A stretch of 11,835 nucleotides of DNA from JADFSZ01 sp022560555 [NCBI: PVC group bacterium] (GTDB lineage: Bacteria; GCA-001730085; JADFSZ01), in NCBI GenBank assembly GCA_022560555.1, contig JADFSZ010000035.1:1-11835 (forward strand), in the 5' to 3' direction. Shown one piece after another: positions 1 to 8,564 of the stretch (positions are counted from its first letter, which is position 1; every line of letters starts with the position of its first letter). The notes beneath the pieces are model-generated. The model worked only from the letters and a program-made list of their open reading frames with translations, made no database searches and was not told the DNA's origin. A program made the translations under genes and the position numbers.

Positions 1-122
1 TCAAGCGTGCCAAAGGAGATAAGTGTCAGCGGTGTTGGACGTACTCCGAGAGTGTAGGAAATCATCAAGAACACACAACATTATGCGGCCGATGTGTGGC
101 TGCGATAGCCGAAGGAGAATAA
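1..122 (+). CDS. ileS: Isoleucyl-tRNA synthetase, C-terminal end (partial)
   Basis: Only the last 39 codons are present, read from base 3 and stopping at TAA 120-122. The peptide has the C-terminal zinc finger typical of bacterial IleS: a CQRCW pair (Cys8 and Cys11 of the visible part) followed by CGRC (Cys28 and Cys31), with a short tail ending in AIAEGE. In IleS this zinc-binding tail helps aminoacylation of tRNA-Ile; the catalytic and editing domains lie upstream of the window. The next gene begins 5 bases later, and its ribosome binding site lies inside the last codons of ileS. Proximity of ileS to lspA is common in bacteria and supports the call. A related zinc finger occurs in formamidopyrimidine-DNA glycosylase, but the tail sequence and the lspA neighbourhood favour IleS. 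Confidence 0.88.
   Translation, partial: KRAKGDKCQRCWTYSESVGNHQEHTTLCGRCVAAIAEGE
113..117 (+). promoter_or_regulatory. Ribosome binding site of the DksA/TraR-like gene
   Basis: AGGAG lies 10 bases before the ATG at 128. It decides the start: the same frame is open back to an ATG at 23, but that extension lies over the conserved ileS tail in another frame and has no family resemblance. Confidence 0.6.
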
Positions 123-127
123 ACGCC

Positions 128-505
128 ATGCGTAAAAGTGAGCTCGAGAAATTCAAAAAGAAACTACTGGAATTAAAAAGCGAATTATTCTCCGGAATCC
201 AATCCCTTCAGTCCATGAACCTCGGTAAAAATCAATCCGGGGATTTGTCCGTGGTTCCGAAACATATGGCGGACGTCGGGACGGATAATTACGACCGTGA
301 ATTTTATCTAAATCTTGCAGAGGAGGAGCGCGAGCATTTTTTTATGATCGAGAAAGCTCTGGAACGAATTGAGACAAAAGGATACGGAATTTGTGAAGAA
401 TGCGATAAAAAAATCAATGAAAAACGTCTTGAAGCTGTTCCCTATGCCACTATGTGTATTCCTTGTCAAGAGAAACAGGAACAGGAAGTTATGAGGCCGC
501 GCTAA
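128..505 (+). CDS. DksA/TraR-family C4 zinc-finger protein
   Basis: This 125-residue protein has a charged helical N-terminal half (about residues 1-85, likely coiled coil) and a C-terminal four-cysteine zinc finger, CEEC (Cys89, Cys92) and CIPC (Cys110, Cys113), with the family stretch RLEAVPYA between them. DksA/TraR proteins bind in the secondary channel of RNA polymerase and alter initiation, often together with ppGpp. Here the tip region reads GTDNYDRE, not the DxxDxA motif of E. coli DksA, so whether it acts like DksA is uncertain. Such short DksA-like genes beside ileS and lspA are, as I recall, common in PVC-type genomes. I chose the ATG at 128 because of the AGGAG 10 bases upstream and because the family starts with a basic helical segment. 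lspA begins 3 bases after the stop. Confidence 0.88.
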   Translation: MRKSELEKFKKKLLELKSELFSGIQSLQSMNLGKNQSGDLSVVPKHMADVGTDNYDREFYLNLAEEEREHFFMIEKALERIETKGYGICEECDKKINEKRLEAVPYATMCIPCQEKQEQEVMRPR

Positions 506-508
506 GGG

Positions 509-949
509 ATGATCTTCCTTGCGGCCATTGTCTTGATACTGATAGACGTGGGAATTAAGGCTTGCGTGTTGTCCCGTCTCAGCGAAGGGGAGAGCCTGGC
601 TGTTATCGAGAACATTCTCCATCTTACGCTTGTAAAAAATACGGGAATTGCTTTTGGGCTGTTTCCGGATCAAAAAATCATATCCTTTATTGTTCCTGCC
701 ATCATCATTGTTCTTGTGATGATCTTTCATAAACAGCTTCATGAAGGGAAAGAACCCCGGAAGTACTGCTTGGTCATGATACTGGCAGGCGCAACCGGTA
801 ATTTGATTGATCGCGTCCGGTACGGCGCGGTGATTGACTATATTGATTTTCGGATATGGCCTGTTTTTAATTTTGCGGATACGCTCATCTGTACAGGTTT
901 TGGAGCCCTTATTCTATGCATCCTATTTTGTTCCATATCGGACCGGTAA
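509..949 (+). CDS. lspA: Lipoprotein signal peptidase (signal peptidase II)
   Basis: LspA is an inner-membrane aspartyl protease that removes the signal peptide from prolipoproteins after Lgt has lipidated the cysteine. This 146-residue protein has four hydrophobic segments and the family motifs in order: LIDVGIK near the N-terminus, KNTGIAFG (about 43-50), GNLIDR with catalytic Asp101, and VFNFADT with catalytic Asp124. It is slightly short for the family (about 160). The start follows the upstream stop by only 3 bases. No strong ribosome binding site is visible just before it, so translational coupling to the DksA-like gene is likely. The last 34 bases, including the stop, overlap the start of lgt in another frame, so the C-terminal tail is dual-coding. 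Lgt supplies the substrate of LspA, so the overlap links two successive enzymes. Confidence 0.96.
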   Translation: MIFLAAIVLILIDVGIKACVLSRLSEGESLAVIENILHLTLVKNTGIAFGLFPDQKIISFIVPAIIIVLVMIFHKQLHEGKEPRKYCLVMILAGATGNLIDRVRYGAVIDYIDFRIWPVFNFADTLICTGFGALILCILFCSISDR

Positions 950-1671
950 CGATCTACTCCTATGGGGTGGCTTTGGCAGTCGGATTTCTATTGTCCGTAT
1001 ATTTCGCATCTCAAAAGGCTGAAGAAACTCTAGGGATTGACCCGGCTATTATTTATTCATTTGCCATCACCGTCATTATTTTGGGTCTTGTGGGCGCTCG
1101 TATTTTTTATGTTTTCAATGATTGGGGCTATTTTCGGCAGCATCCGGCGGAGATAGTGATGTTTCATCGCGGGGGGCTTGTGTATTACGGGGCGCTCATT
1201 TTTGGCAGTATTGGCGGTGTTTTGTATTTGAAAAATCAAAAGTTATCCGTTTTGGATGTTGCGGACGTTATTAGCCCGTACATCGCGTTGGGGCATGGCA
1301 TTGGCCGCGTAGGATGTTTTTTAAACGGATGCTGTTATGGATCGAGCGCGCTCTTTGACCGGTTTTTATTGGTGTTTGGCCATGGCACACATATGCCGAT
1401 TCAAGCCGTTGCAACTGTGGCGAATCTGGGGATCTTTTTGTTTTTGCTCTCGATGTATTCCCGGCGCCGTTTTCAGGGCCAAATCCTGGCTCTGTATTTC
1501 TTGATTTACGCGGCCGTTCGATTTGGATTAGAAATGTTTCGCGGAGATCCTGTTCTGATGTGGGGCAGCCTGAGATTCTCTCAGGGAATCAGTATTGTCC
1601 TGTTTATTGTTGGGGCCGTGATGTATGTGAACTTGTCCAAAAAAAACAAAAGCCCAAAGATTAAGCCATGA
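916..1671 (+). CDS. lgt: Prolipoprotein diacylglyceryl transferase
   Basis: Lgt moves a diacylglyceryl group from phosphatidylglycerol to the lipobox cysteine of prolipoproteins, at the inner membrane. The 251-residue protein starts with the typical [16 protein letters not shown] segment, which fixes the start at 916 although this overlaps lspA by 34 bases; GGAG lies 10 bases upstream of it. Several membrane helices follow, with the signature [13 protein letters not shown] (about 130-142) and RFGLE (202-206). By my recollection of E. coli Lgt, Arg131 matches Arg143, and Arg202 and Glu206 match Arg239 and Glu243. The positions of Asn146, Glu151 and His103 appear as Cys134, Cys139 and Tyr91, a variant I believe is common outside Proteobacteria. 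The gene ends in an ATGA overlap with the next gene, a sign of translational coupling. Confidence 0.94.
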   Translation: MHPILFHIGPVTIYSYGVALAVGFLLSVYFASQKAEETLGIDPAIIYSFAITVIILGLVGARIFYVFNDWGYFRQHPAEIVMFHRGGLVYYGALIFGSIGGVLYLKNQKLSVLDVADVISPYIALGHGIGRVGCFLNGCCYGSSALFDRFLLVFGHGTHMPIQAVATVANLGIFLFLLSMYSRRRFQGQILALYFLIYAAVRFGLEMFRGDPVLMWGSLRFSQGISIVLFIVGAVMYVNLSKKNKSPKIKP

Positions 1672-2609
1672 AAAAGATTGTTTACCATGTTTTGGAAGAA
1701 GATGTAGGAGAGCGGATTGACAAATTTATTATGCTCAAAATCGAAGAAAAAGTTTCCCGTACGTTTATTCAAAAAGTGATTCGTGATAAAGGTGTACTTG
1801 TGAATGACCGTGCGGTCGCATCCAATTACAGAATACGCATCGATGAAGAAATCACGATCTTGCTTCCGGAAATCGTTCCTTGGAAGCTTCGGGCCGAAAA
1901 GATACCGCTGGATATTGTTTATGAGGATGCGGATGTGATTGTGGTTAACAAGGCGGCTTTTATGGTCGTGCATCCCGCGGGCGGTCACAGGGAACACACT
2001 CTTGTGCATGCCTTACTGGGACACGCGGAACACTTGTCAAAATGCGAGGATGGTATTCGTCCCGGGATCGTTCATCGGCTGGACAAAGAAACCTCAGGTT
2101 TACTGATTGTGGCCAAAACAGATTTTGCTCATATGAGGTTGTCTGATGATCTCAAGAATAGAAAAATTAAAAAAACGTATTTTGCTCTTGTCTATGGAGT
2201 GCCGGACAAAAAACACGGAACGATTCATGCTTCTTTGACTCGTTCGAGGCGTGATAGGAAGAAAATGGTTATCGCTAAAGAGGGAAAAGAGGGGATTACG
2301 CATTATGATGTTGAGAAAATTTGGGAAAAGTATGCATTGTTAAAAATTCAAACCGAAACCGGACGCACACATCAAATCCGTGTACATTTGGGTCATATTG
2401 GCCATTCCGTTGTTGGGGACAAATTATATCGTCTTCGAAAATGGGGCCCGTATTATAAAGAGGGGGATGCATTGATTAACCGCCAAGCTCTTCATGCATC
2501 AGGATTAGTCTTTCATCATCCCCGTTCCGGCCGCGAGATCCGCCTCTCGGCGCCGATGCCGGACGATATGAAACAGGCCATTGCCGGTTTGGGTCCGGGG
2601 GGTGTATGA
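1668..2609 (+). CDS. RluA-family pseudouridine synthase (RluD-like)
   Basis: The product would convert specific uridines of ribosomal RNA (or tRNA) to pseudouridine in the cytoplasm. The 313-residue protein has an S4 RNA-binding domain at about residues 14-66 (GERIDKFI to the ITILLPE strand), then the RluA-type catalytic domain: [14 protein letters not shown] (about 93-106), the signature HRLDKETSG with catalytic Asp139, and [11 protein letters not shown] followed by [10 protein letters not shown]. An S4 domain plus this length matches RluD/RluC-type enzymes, but the exact target base cannot be read from the sequence, so I give no gene symbol. It starts within an ATGA overlap with lgt. lspA next to rluD-like genes is a common bacterial arrangement. 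All core motifs are intact. Confidence 0.94.
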   Translation: MKKIVYHVLEEDVGERIDKFIMLKIEEKVSRTFIQKVIRDKGVLVNDRAVASNYRIRIDEEITILLPEIVPWKLRAEKIPLDIVYEDADVIVVNKAAFMVVHPAGGHREHTLVHALLGHAEHLSKCEDGIRPGIVHRLDKETSGLLIVAKTDFAHMRLSDDLKNRKIKKTYFALVYGVPDKKHGTIHASLTRSRRDRKKMVIAKEGKEGITHYDVEKIWEKYALLKIQTETGRTHQIRVHLGHIGHSVVGDKLYRLRKWGPYYKEGDALINRQALHASGLVFHHPRSGREIRLSAPMPDDMKQAIAGLGPGGV

Positions 2610-2630
2610 TAGAAAAGAAAATGATGAAAC

Positions 2631-2636
2631 GGAGGA
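2631..2636 (+). promoter_or_regulatory. fumC: Ribosome binding site of fumC
   Basis: GGAGGA stands 5 bases before the ATG at 2642 and is one of the strongest Shine-Dalgarno matches in the window. It favours that start over the in-frame ATG at 2606, which overlaps the stop of the preceding gene. Confidence 0.6.
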
Positions 2637-2641
2637 ACCTT

Positions 2642-4021
2642 ATGAAAACACGCATAGAACAGGATAGCATGGGCCCCATCCGTGTGCCTCAGTCATGTTA
2701 TTACGGGGCTCAAACGGCCCGATCTCTTAAAAACTTTTCCATCGGGTCGGAGGTCTTTCCAAGAGAATTGATTTGGGCCCTGGGTGTTGTCAAAAAAGCA
2801 ACGGCTCTGGTTAATATCAAATCGAAAAAATTGGATAAACGAATAGGCATGGCTATTATCAAGGCCTCCGATGAGGTTATGCGGGGTAGATGGGATCCTG
2901 AGTTTCCAATAAGCGTTTGGCAGACGGGAAGCGGGACGCAGACGAATATGAACGCCAATGAGGTTATTTCGAACCGTGCCATTGAAATTCTAAGAGGGAT
3001 AAAGGGAAGTAAAAAGCCTGTTCATCCGAATGATCATGTGAACATGAGTCAGTCAACGAACGATGTGTTTCCGACCGTTATGCATGTGGCGACCGCCCGG
3101 ATGATTGTCGGTGATTTGATTCCCGCGCTTAAACAATTACGTCAAAGTGTTCATCAAAAGTCTATTCGCTTCACAAAAATTGTTAAAATCGGCCGCACGC
3201 ATTTGCAAGATGCCGTGCCGTTGACGCTGGGGCAAGTTTTTTCCGCTTATGTTGATCAATTGGATCAAGCAATGGATGCGATTGAAAAAAGCCTGGGGGG
3301 GATTTACCGCTTGGCCTTAGGTGCGACGGCTGTCGGGACAGGTTTGAACGCGCCCAAGGGATTTGGCGTTGCTTGTGCGAAAGAAATTGCAAAAATCACA
3401 AAATTACCTTTTGTCCCGGCCAAAAATAAATTTGCGGCTCTTGCGGGTCATGAGGCTCTGGTTCAGGCGAGCGGAGCCATGAAGGTGCTTGCAGTGGCGA
3501 TGATGAAAATCGCGAATGATATCCGGTGGCTGGCGAGCGGACCCCGTTCGGGAATCGGAGAAATCCAATTACCGGAGAATGAGCCTGGTTCGTCTATCAT
3601 GCCCGGCAAAGTGAATCCGACGCAGTGTGAGGTGGTTACGATGGTTGCGTCTCAAGTGATGGGTAATGATGTCACTATTGGTGTGGCGGCGGCATCCGGG
3701 AATTTTGAGTTGAATGTTTATAAACCCGTTATCATTTACAACATACTGCAATCCATCCGGCTGCTTTCGGATGTGACAGGGTCTTTTTGCAAAAATTGTG
3801 TGGAGGGGATTCGCCCAAGACGTGATGTGATAAAGAAGCATTTGTATAATTCTCTGATGCTGGTGACGGCTCTCAATCCAAAGATCGGCTACGATAACGC
3901 GGCCAAGGTGGCCAAAAAGGCCCATAAAGAAGACAAAAGCCTGAAAGAGGCGGCCATCGCTCTAGGGTTTTTGACGGCCAAAGAATTTGATCGAATTGTA
4001 AAGCCGGAAAAGATGGTTTAG
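2642..4021 (+). CDS. fumC: Fumarate hydratase, class II
   Basis: Class II fumarase interconverts fumarate and L-malate in the TCA cycle and needs no iron-sulfur cluster. From the ATG at 2642 the protein has 459 residues, close to the E. coli enzyme (467), and begins [16 protein letters not shown] like known FumC proteins. Conserved blocks are intact: [18 protein letters not shown] (about 97-113), [29 protein letters not shown] with catalytic His187, and [15 protein letters not shown] with catalytic Ser317. The form [19 protein letters not shown] fits fumarase better than aspartase, where I recall AKVNPV at this place. An in-frame ATG at 2606 would add 12 lysine-rich residues and give a 4-base overlap with the previous gene; I prefer 2642 because of its ribosome binding site and family length. 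Confidence 0.96.
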   Translation: MKTRIEQDSMGPIRVPQSCYYGAQTARSLKNFSIGSEVFPRELIWALGVVKKATALVNIKSKKLDKRIGMAIIKASDEVMRGRWDPEFPISVWQTGSGTQTNMNANEVISNRAIEILRGIKGSKKPVHPNDHVNMSQSTNDVFPTVMHVATARMIVGDLIPALKQLRQSVHQKSIRFTKIVKIGRTHLQDAVPLTLGQVFSAYVDQLDQAMDAIEKSLGGIYRLALGATAVGTGLNAPKGFGVACAKEIAKITKLPFVPAKNKFAALAGHEALVQASGAMKVLAVAMMKIANDIRWLASGPRSGIGEIQLPENEPGSSIMPGKVNPTQCEVVTMVASQVMGNDVTIGVAAASGNFELNVYKPVIIYNILQSIRLLSDVTGSFCKNCVEGIRPRRDVIKKHLYNSLMLVTALNPKIGYDNAAKVAKKAHKEDKSLKEAAIALGFLTAKEFDRIVKPEKMV

Positions 4022-4054
4022 GTTCTCCCATGTTGATGAGGAATGGTTTATTCT

Positions 4055-4786
4055 ATGATTTTGACATTTAGACGTTCGTGTAAAATTGCCGGCGGGTTAG
4101 GAGCCCTTTTTATACTGATGTGTTGTCCCCGGGTTTATGCGCAAGCCTTTTCCGGTCCTGATATGGTTTTTGAAGAGAGCAAACACGATTTTGGATTTTT
4201 GACTCAAGGGAAAAAAGTTGAACATGTATTTCGTTTTAAAAATAACGGAGATGTTCATCTTATCATCGATGATATCAAAACAAGCTGCGGGTGCACGGCG
4301 GCTGTTTTATCCGACAAAACGATTGCTCCCGGATCTGAGGGAGAAATTCTCGTCCGTTTTGATTCCCGCGGCAAGTTTGGCCGGTTCGTAAAAAAAATTT
4401 ATATCATGACAAATGTTCAAGATCAACCCATTCGAGAGATTGCGGTTTCGGGAGAAGTCGCGGCGTCCCCTCATCCTGAAATGACGGGCACCATCAGCCT
4501 TTTTCAGGGGGATTGTCGGACGTGTCACGTTGAGAGAGGCGTTGGCCAAAGAGGGGAAGCCCTCTATCAGGCCGATTGCGCGATGTGTCACGAACATCAT
4601 CTTAAGGGTGAAATTTTCATCGCACCGTCGAAAACAGAAATGCAGGGCCACGAGAGAGAGTATTTATTTAACAGCATTATGAACGGGATAGAAAATAAAT
4701 CGATGCCCGCTTTTCACCGCGATCATGGGGGCCCTTTAGGGGATATCCAGATTCAAACATTGGTGGATTTTATAAAAGGAAATTAA
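4055..4786 (+). CDS. Exported DUF1573 protein fused to a two-CxxCH cytochrome c segment
   Basis: From ATG 4055 the protein has 243 residues. Residues 1-30 look like a Sec signal peptide with likely cleavage after VYA. A DUF1573 domain follows (about 38-135), with HDFGFLTQGKKVEHVF and the TSCGCT motif (Cys78, Cys80). The C-terminal part carries two heme c attachment motifs, CRTCH (154-158) and CAMCH (175-179), and a possible axial ligand Met217 in KSMPAFH. It is therefore probably a periplasmic or exported c-type cytochrome with an immunoglobulin-like DUF1573 domain; the redox partner is unknown. The 21-residue gap between the heme motifs is too short for two normal cytochrome domains (see the repeat entry). 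GAGGA lies 12 bases before 4055; an in-frame ATG at 4043 abuts it directly and seems less likely. metH follows after 9 bases. Confidence 0.83.
   Translation: MILTFRRSCKIAGGLGALFILMCCPRVYAQAFSGPDMVFEESKHDFGFLTQGKKVEHVFRFKNNGDVHLIIDDIKTSCGCTAAVLSDKTIAPGSEGEILVRFDSRGKFGRFVKKIYIMTNVQDQPIREIAVSGEVAASPHPEMTGTISLFQGDCRTCHVERGVGQRGEALYQADCAMCHEHHLKGEIFIAPSKTEMQGHEREYLFNSIMNGIENKSMPAFHRDHGGPLGDIQIQTLVDFIKGN
4499..4591 (+). repeat. Duplicated heme-motif segment inside the DUF1573-cytochrome gene
   Basis: Bases 4499-4528 and 4562-4591 are 30-base copies 63 bases apart, matching at about 22 of 30 positions by eye. They encode LFQGDCRTCH and LYQADCAMCH. The spacing is a multiple of three, so the frame is kept. 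This looks like an internal tandem duplication of 21 codons covering a heme-binding motif, although convergence on the CxxCH motif explains part of the identity. Confidence 0.5.
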
Positions 4787-4795
4787 AAATCTTAA

Positions 4796-5845
4796 ATGAG
4801 CATGAAAAACACAAAAAAGATATTGGAAGAAAAATTAAAAAGTCGCATTCTCATTTTGGATGGCGCAATGGGAACGATGATTCAGGCGTACTGTTTGGAA
4901 GAAAAGGATTTTAGGGGCTCTCGTTTCAAAGAGCATCCGTGTGATCTCAAAGGCAACAATGATCTTTTGACGTTGACGAAGGCTCAGATGATTTATGATA
5001 TTCATCTGTCTTTTCTTGAGGCCGGGGCCGATATTATCGAAACCAACACGTTTAATTCGACATCGATTTCTCAGGCCGATTATCAGCTTGAAGATATTGT
5101 TTATGAACTCAACCTTGAGGGGGCCAAAAACGCGAGAAGGGCCGTGCAGGATATTGAAAAACAAGACCCCCATCATCCCCGGTTTGTGGCGGGAGCGATC
5201 GGCCCGACTTCTAAAACGGCAACGATGTCTCCGGAAGTGAACAATCCGGGATTTCGAAATGTGAGTTTTGATGATCTTGTCCGGACGTATACCGAATCCA
5301 TTCGCGGCCTTATTGATGGGGGGGTGGATATTCTTTTGATTGAAACGGTTTTTGATACGTTAAACTGCAAAGCCGCGATCTTTGCGGTTCTCGAATATTT
5401 TGAAAAAAATCACATTGCATTGCCCATCATGATTTCGGGAACCATAACGGACGCGAGCGGGCGCACACTTTCGGGACAAACACCGGAAGCGTTTTGGTAT
5501 TCGGTTAGACATGCCAAACCCATCGCGATAGGACTGAATTGCGCTTTGGGCGCCAAAGAACTACGGGCGCATATCGAAGCGATTTCCAATGTCGCAGATT
5601 GCGCCGTCAGTATTTATCCTAATGCCGGATTGCCGAATGAAATGGGTGAATACGATGATACACCTGAAGAGATGGCTGATGTGCTTAAAGACTTTGCTTC
5701 TCAGGGCTGGCTCAATTTTGTGGGCGGATGTTGCGGGACGACACCGGATCATATTCGCGCCATGCAGATGCCATGGCAAGCGTTTCTCCCCGGAAAATTC
5801 CCGAACACAAACCTTTCTTGGCGCTGGCCGGTCTTGAGCCTTTAG
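4796..5845 (+). CDS. metH: Methionine synthase MetH, N-terminal homocysteine-binding part (frameshifted fragment)
   Basis: This is the homocysteine methyltransferase module of cobalamin-dependent methionine synthase. It carries [10 protein letters not shown] at 21-30 and the three zinc-binding cysteines that activate homocysteine: Cys249 in GLNCALG and Cys312-Cys313 in [10 protein letters not shown]. Similarity to MetH runs to Met323 (codon 5762-5764). The remaining 26 residues of the 349-residue reading are out of frame and end in WRWPVLSL. The expected continuation lies in the -1 frame and overlaps this reading. Joined at that point the protein would have 1233 residues, close to E. coli MetH (1227), so this is the front of one metH gene and probably not an independent protein. 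AGGA lies 15 bases before the ATG, a weak ribosome site. I see no room for a cobalamin riboswitch in the 9-base gap upstream. Confidence 0.9.
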   Translation: MSMKNTKKILEEKLKSRILILDGAMGTMIQAYCLEEKDFRGSRFKEHPCDLKGNNDLLTLTKAQMIYDIHLSFLEAGADIIETNTFNSTSISQADYQLEDIVYELNLEGAKNARRAVQDIEKQDPHHPRFVAGAIGPTSKTATMSPEVNNPGFRNVSFDDLVRTYTESIRGLIDGGVDILLIETVFDTLNCKAAIFAVLEYFEKNHIALPIMISGTITDASGRTLSGQTPEAFWYSVRHAKPIAIGLNCALGAKELRAHIEAISNVADCAVSIYPNAGLPNEMGEYDDTPEEMADVLKDFASQGWLNFVGGCCGTTPDHIRAMQMPWQAFLPGKFPNTNLSWRWPVLSL

Positions 5846-8496
5846 TGATAACACCCGAAAGTTTGTTCGTAAATATTGGTGAGAGAACGAATGTTACAGG
5901 GTCAGCCAAATTTTCCAAGTTGATCAAATCCGAAGATTATGAAACGGCTCTTGAAGTTGCGCGTGAGCAGGTGGAAAACGGCGCGCAGATCATAGACGTT
6001 AATATGGATGAAGGGCTCATTGAATCGGCCGAAGTTATGACCACATTTTTACATATGGTCGCGAGTGAGCCGGATATCAGCCGTGTGCCGATTATGGTGG
6101 ATTCGTCCAAGTGGTCGGTGATTGAAGCGGGTTTGAAATGTGTGCAGGGCAAAGGGGTGGTGAACTCTATCAGTCTGAAAGAAGGGGAGCAGATTTTTAC
6201 GGAGCAGGCCAAAAAAATCTTAAAGTACGGTGCTGCCGTTATTGTCATGGCGTTTGATGAACAGGGGCAAGCCGCTACCTTAGAACGGCGCGTGGAGATT
6301 TGTACAAAAAGTTATGAAATTTTAACTAAAAAAGTTGGATTTGCGCCGGAGGATATTATTTTTGATCCAAACATCTTTGCCGTGGGTACGGGTCTTGATG
6401 AGCACAAAAATTATGCTGTGGATTATATCAATGCCGCGCGATCGATCAAAGAAAAGTTCCCTCATGCTCATATCAGCGGAGGCGTGAGCAATGTATCGTT
6501 TTCTTTTCGAGGCAACAATAGACTTCGTGAAGCGATACACTCGGCCTTTCTTTATCACGCGATTCAAGCGGGAATGGATATGGGGATTGTTAATGCGGGG
6601 CAATTAGTCGTTTATGATGAAATTCCGAAGGATCTTTTGGAGCGCATTGAAGATGTTTTATTAAATCGACGCGATGACGCTACGGAGCGTTTGCTTGAAG
6701 TGGCTGAATCGGTTGAGGGCAAAGCCAAAGCCAAGGAAAAAGATCTTACTTGGCGAAAAGGAACAGCCGAAGAACGTCTCATCCATGCCTTGGTCAAAGG
6801 GATTACGGAGTTTATTGAAGTCGATACCGAAGAAGTGCGCCAGAAATGTGAACGTACACTTCATGTGATCGAAGGGCCTTTGATGGATGGGATGAACGTT
6901 GTCGGAGATCTATTTGGCGAAGGAAAAATGTTTTTGCCTCAAGTCGTGAAAAGCGCGCGTGTGATGAAGACGGCGGTTGCTTATTTGCTTCCTTTTTTGG
7001 AAAAAGAAAAAAGGGAAAATCCTGAGCTGCAGGCTCAAACGAGGGAAAAGGTTCTCCTCGCGACCGTTAAAGGGGATGTGCATGATATTGGAAAAAACAT
7101 TGTTGCCGTTGTTCTTGAATGCAATAATTTTGAGGTTTTAAATCTGGGGGTAATGGTGCCGGCCCAAGAGATTTTGGAGCAGGCTAAAAAGGAGAATGTG
7201 GATGTGATCGGACTGTCCGGTTTGATCACACCGTCCTTGGATGAGATGGCGCATGTAGCGGGGGAAATGGAGCGCTTGGGTTATACTGTCCCTCTTTTAA
7301 TCGGAGGGGCGACCACATCCAAAATGCATACGGCCCTAAAAATTTCTCCTCAATATCATGGGCCTACGATTTATGTTACGGATGCGTCTAAAGCGGTGGG
7401 TGTGGTTCAGAAATTGATTCATAAAGAACAGAGGGAAAAATATGCTGCGACGATTAAAAACGAGTATGAAAAAATCCGCCAAGAGAGAAGTGCCGGCAAA
7501 GGCGTGTTACGGCTTTTGTCTATTGAAAAGGCCCGCCAAAATAAATTTCAAACGGATTGGGCCAAAATCGTTCCGTCTAAACCGTCATTTATCGGCCCCA
7601 AGCTGCTCAAAAATTATCCGATTGAGGAAATTGCGACACGGATTGATTGGAGTATCTTTTTTCAAACGTGGCAACTCAAGGGCCGCATTCCGGCGATTTT
7701 TTCTGATGCAGTGATTGGCAAAGAAGCCAGAAAACTTTATGAGGATGCGGAAAAACTTTTAAAGAGGCTGATAGGGCGCAAGCAGTTAAGGGCCAATGCT
7801 GTTCTCGCTTTTTACCCGGCGAACGCTGTTGGCGATGATATTGAGCTTTACACGGATGAGTCGAGAAAAAAGGTTTTGGCAACGATTCATACTCTTCGTC
7901 AGCAGATTAACAAGTCCGCTCGACGAAGCAATATGGCCCTAGCCGATTTTATTGCGCCGAAAGAAAGCGGCGTGGCCGATTATATCGGCGCCTTCGCGGT
8001 GACAACGGGAATCGGAGCTGATGCCATCGCGCAGGAATTTGAGAAAAAGCACGATGATTATTCAAGCATTATGGTCAAAGCTCTTGCGGATCGTCTGGCC
8101 GAAGCTTTTGCCGAGCGTCTGCACGAACGTGTCAGGAAGGAGTACTGGGGATACGCGGCCGACGAAACATTGACAAATGAAGATTTAATTAAAGAAAGGT
8201 ATCGAGGGATTCGTCCCGCTCCCGGATATCCGGCGTGTCCGGATCATTCGGAAAAACAAATTCTTTTTGACAAAATATTAAAAAAGACAAAAGACGCAGG
8301 TATAGTGCTTACAGAAAATTATGCCATGGTGCCCGGAGCTTCTGTGAGCGGGTATTATATTGCGCATCCGGAGGCCAGTTATTTTGGGATCGGAAAAATT
8401 GCGAAGGATCAGGTTGAAGATTATGCCGATCGTAAAGGGATGGATATTTCAACTACGGAAAGATGGCTCGCGCCGAATTTGGGATATGATGCTTAG
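5728..8496 (+). CDS. metH: Methionine synthase MetH, folate-, cobalamin- and activation-domain part (frameshifted fragment)
   Basis: This reading holds the remaining three modules of cobalamin-dependent methionine synthase; residues are counted from ATG 5728. Residues 1-12 are out-of-frame sequence, and similarity starts at about residue 13. The pterin-binding module spans about 47-300 ([14 protein letters not shown] at 49-62, [15 protein letters not shown]). The cobalamin cap is at about 345-435. The B12 Rossmann domain has the DxHxxG motif with axial ligand His452 ([11 protein letters not shown]), plus GLSGLITPS and [10 protein letters not shown]. The reactivation domain (about 600-922) has the AdoMet-binding [12 protein letters not shown] at 829-840. 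No domain after the frameshift is damaged, which favours a very recent mutation or a sequence error over old decay. If translated separately it could start at 5728 or ATG 5773; neither has a convincing ribosome site. The next gene starts 6 bases after the stop. Confidence 0.92.
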   Translation: MLRDDTGSYSRHADAMASVSPRKIPEHKPFLALAGLEPLVITPESLFVNIGERTNVTGSAKFSKLIKSEDYETALEVAREQVENGAQIIDVNMDEGLIESAEVMTTFLHMVASEPDISRVPIMVDSSKWSVIEAGLKCVQGKGVVNSISLKEGEQIFTEQAKKILKYGAAVIVMAFDEQGQAATLERRVEICTKSYEILTKKVGFAPEDIIFDPNIFAVGTGLDEHKNYAVDYINAARSIKEKFPHAHISGGVSNVSFSFRGNNRLREAIHSAFLYHAIQAGMDMGIVNAGQLVVYDEIPKDLLERIEDVLLNRRDDATERLLEVAESVEGKAKAKEKDLTWRKGTAEERLIHALVKGITEFIEVDTEEVRQKCERTLHVIEGPLMDGMNVVGDLFGEGKMFLPQVVKSARVMKTAVAYLLPFLEKEKRENPELQAQTREKVLLATVKGDVHDIGKNIVAVVLECNNFEVLNLGVMVPAQEILEQAKKENVDVIGLSGLITPSLDEMAHVAGEMERLGYTVPLLIGGATTSKMHTALKISPQYHGPTIYVTDASKAVGVVQKLIHKEQREKYAATIKNEYEKIRQERSAGKGVLRLLSIEKARQNKFQTDWAKIVPSKPSFIGPKLLKNYPIEEIATRIDWSIFFQTWQLKGRIPAIFSDAVIGKEARKLYEDAEKLLKRLIGRKQLRANAVLAFYPANAVGDDIELYTDESRKKVLATIHTLRQQINKSARRSNMALADFIAPKESGVADYIGAFAVTTGIGADAIAQEFEKKHDDYSSIMVKALADRLAEAFAERLHERVRKEYWGYAADETLTNEDLIKERYRGIRPAPGYPACPDHSEKQILFDKILKKTKDAGIVLTENYAMVPGASVSGYYIAHPEASYFGIGKIAKDQVEDYADRKGMDISTTERWLAPNLGYDA
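5762..5778 (+). other. metH: Single-base frameshift point in metH
   Basis: Frame one reads ATG at 5762-5764 and then drifts out of MetH similarity. The correct continuation, [11 protein letters not shown], starts at base 5764 in the -1 frame. One extra G after this ATG (ATGGCAGAT in place of ATGCAGAT) would restore a continuous MetH. The word ATGGCA recurs intact at 5773-5778, which makes loss of one G easy to picture. No XXXYYYZ slippery heptamer is visible here. Confidence 0.8.
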
Positions 8497-8501
8497 GGAC
8501 G

Positions 8502-8564
8502 AATGATAAACGACAAAGCCCAAATGACAAATGAGAAGATTCGAATGGCGAATGAAAAATTAGA
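8502..8564 (+). repeat. Three imperfect 21-base tandem repeats at the start of the M29-like gene
   Basis: Units at 8502-8522, 8523-8543 and 8544-8564 each begin AATG, followed by an A-rich stretch with a second ATGA or ACGA word. Because 21 is a multiple of three they encode three heptapeptides: NDKAQMT, NEKIRMA and NEKLEQL. The copies are degenerate, with the third weakest. I recall similar AATGACAAATGA-type repeats scattered in genomes of uncultured PVC-type bacteria, but cannot verify that here. Confidence 0.65.

Noticed and set aside
23-127. In-frame N-terminal extension of the DksA/TraR-like protein back to an ATG at 23
   Set aside because: The extension lies over the conserved IleS zinc-finger tail in another frame, has no family resemblance, and the ATG at 128 has a good ribosome site.
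308-742. Minus-strand open frame of 144 codons
   Set aside because: It lies antisense to the DksA-like gene and lspA, both strongly supported by motifs; its product shows no recognisable features.
1581-2009. Minus-strand open frame of 142 codons
   Set aside because: It is a shadow of the lgt end and the pseudouridine synthase, with no recognisable motif.
3569-3925. Minus-strand open frame of 118 codons inside fumC
   Set aside because: fumC is intact in the forward frame here, including the [11 protein letters not shown] signature; the antisense product is basic and featureless.
4787-4795. Cobalamin or SAM riboswitch before metH
   Set aside because: Only 9 bases separate metH from the preceding gene, and I see no riboswitch-like conserved boxes there.
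5762-5845. Programmed -1 ribosomal frameshift in metH
   Set aside because: No XXXYYYZ heptamer in the right frame and no obvious downstream stem are visible. The similarity switch sits at ATGCAG, best explained by one missing G. The idea stays open only if relatives share it.
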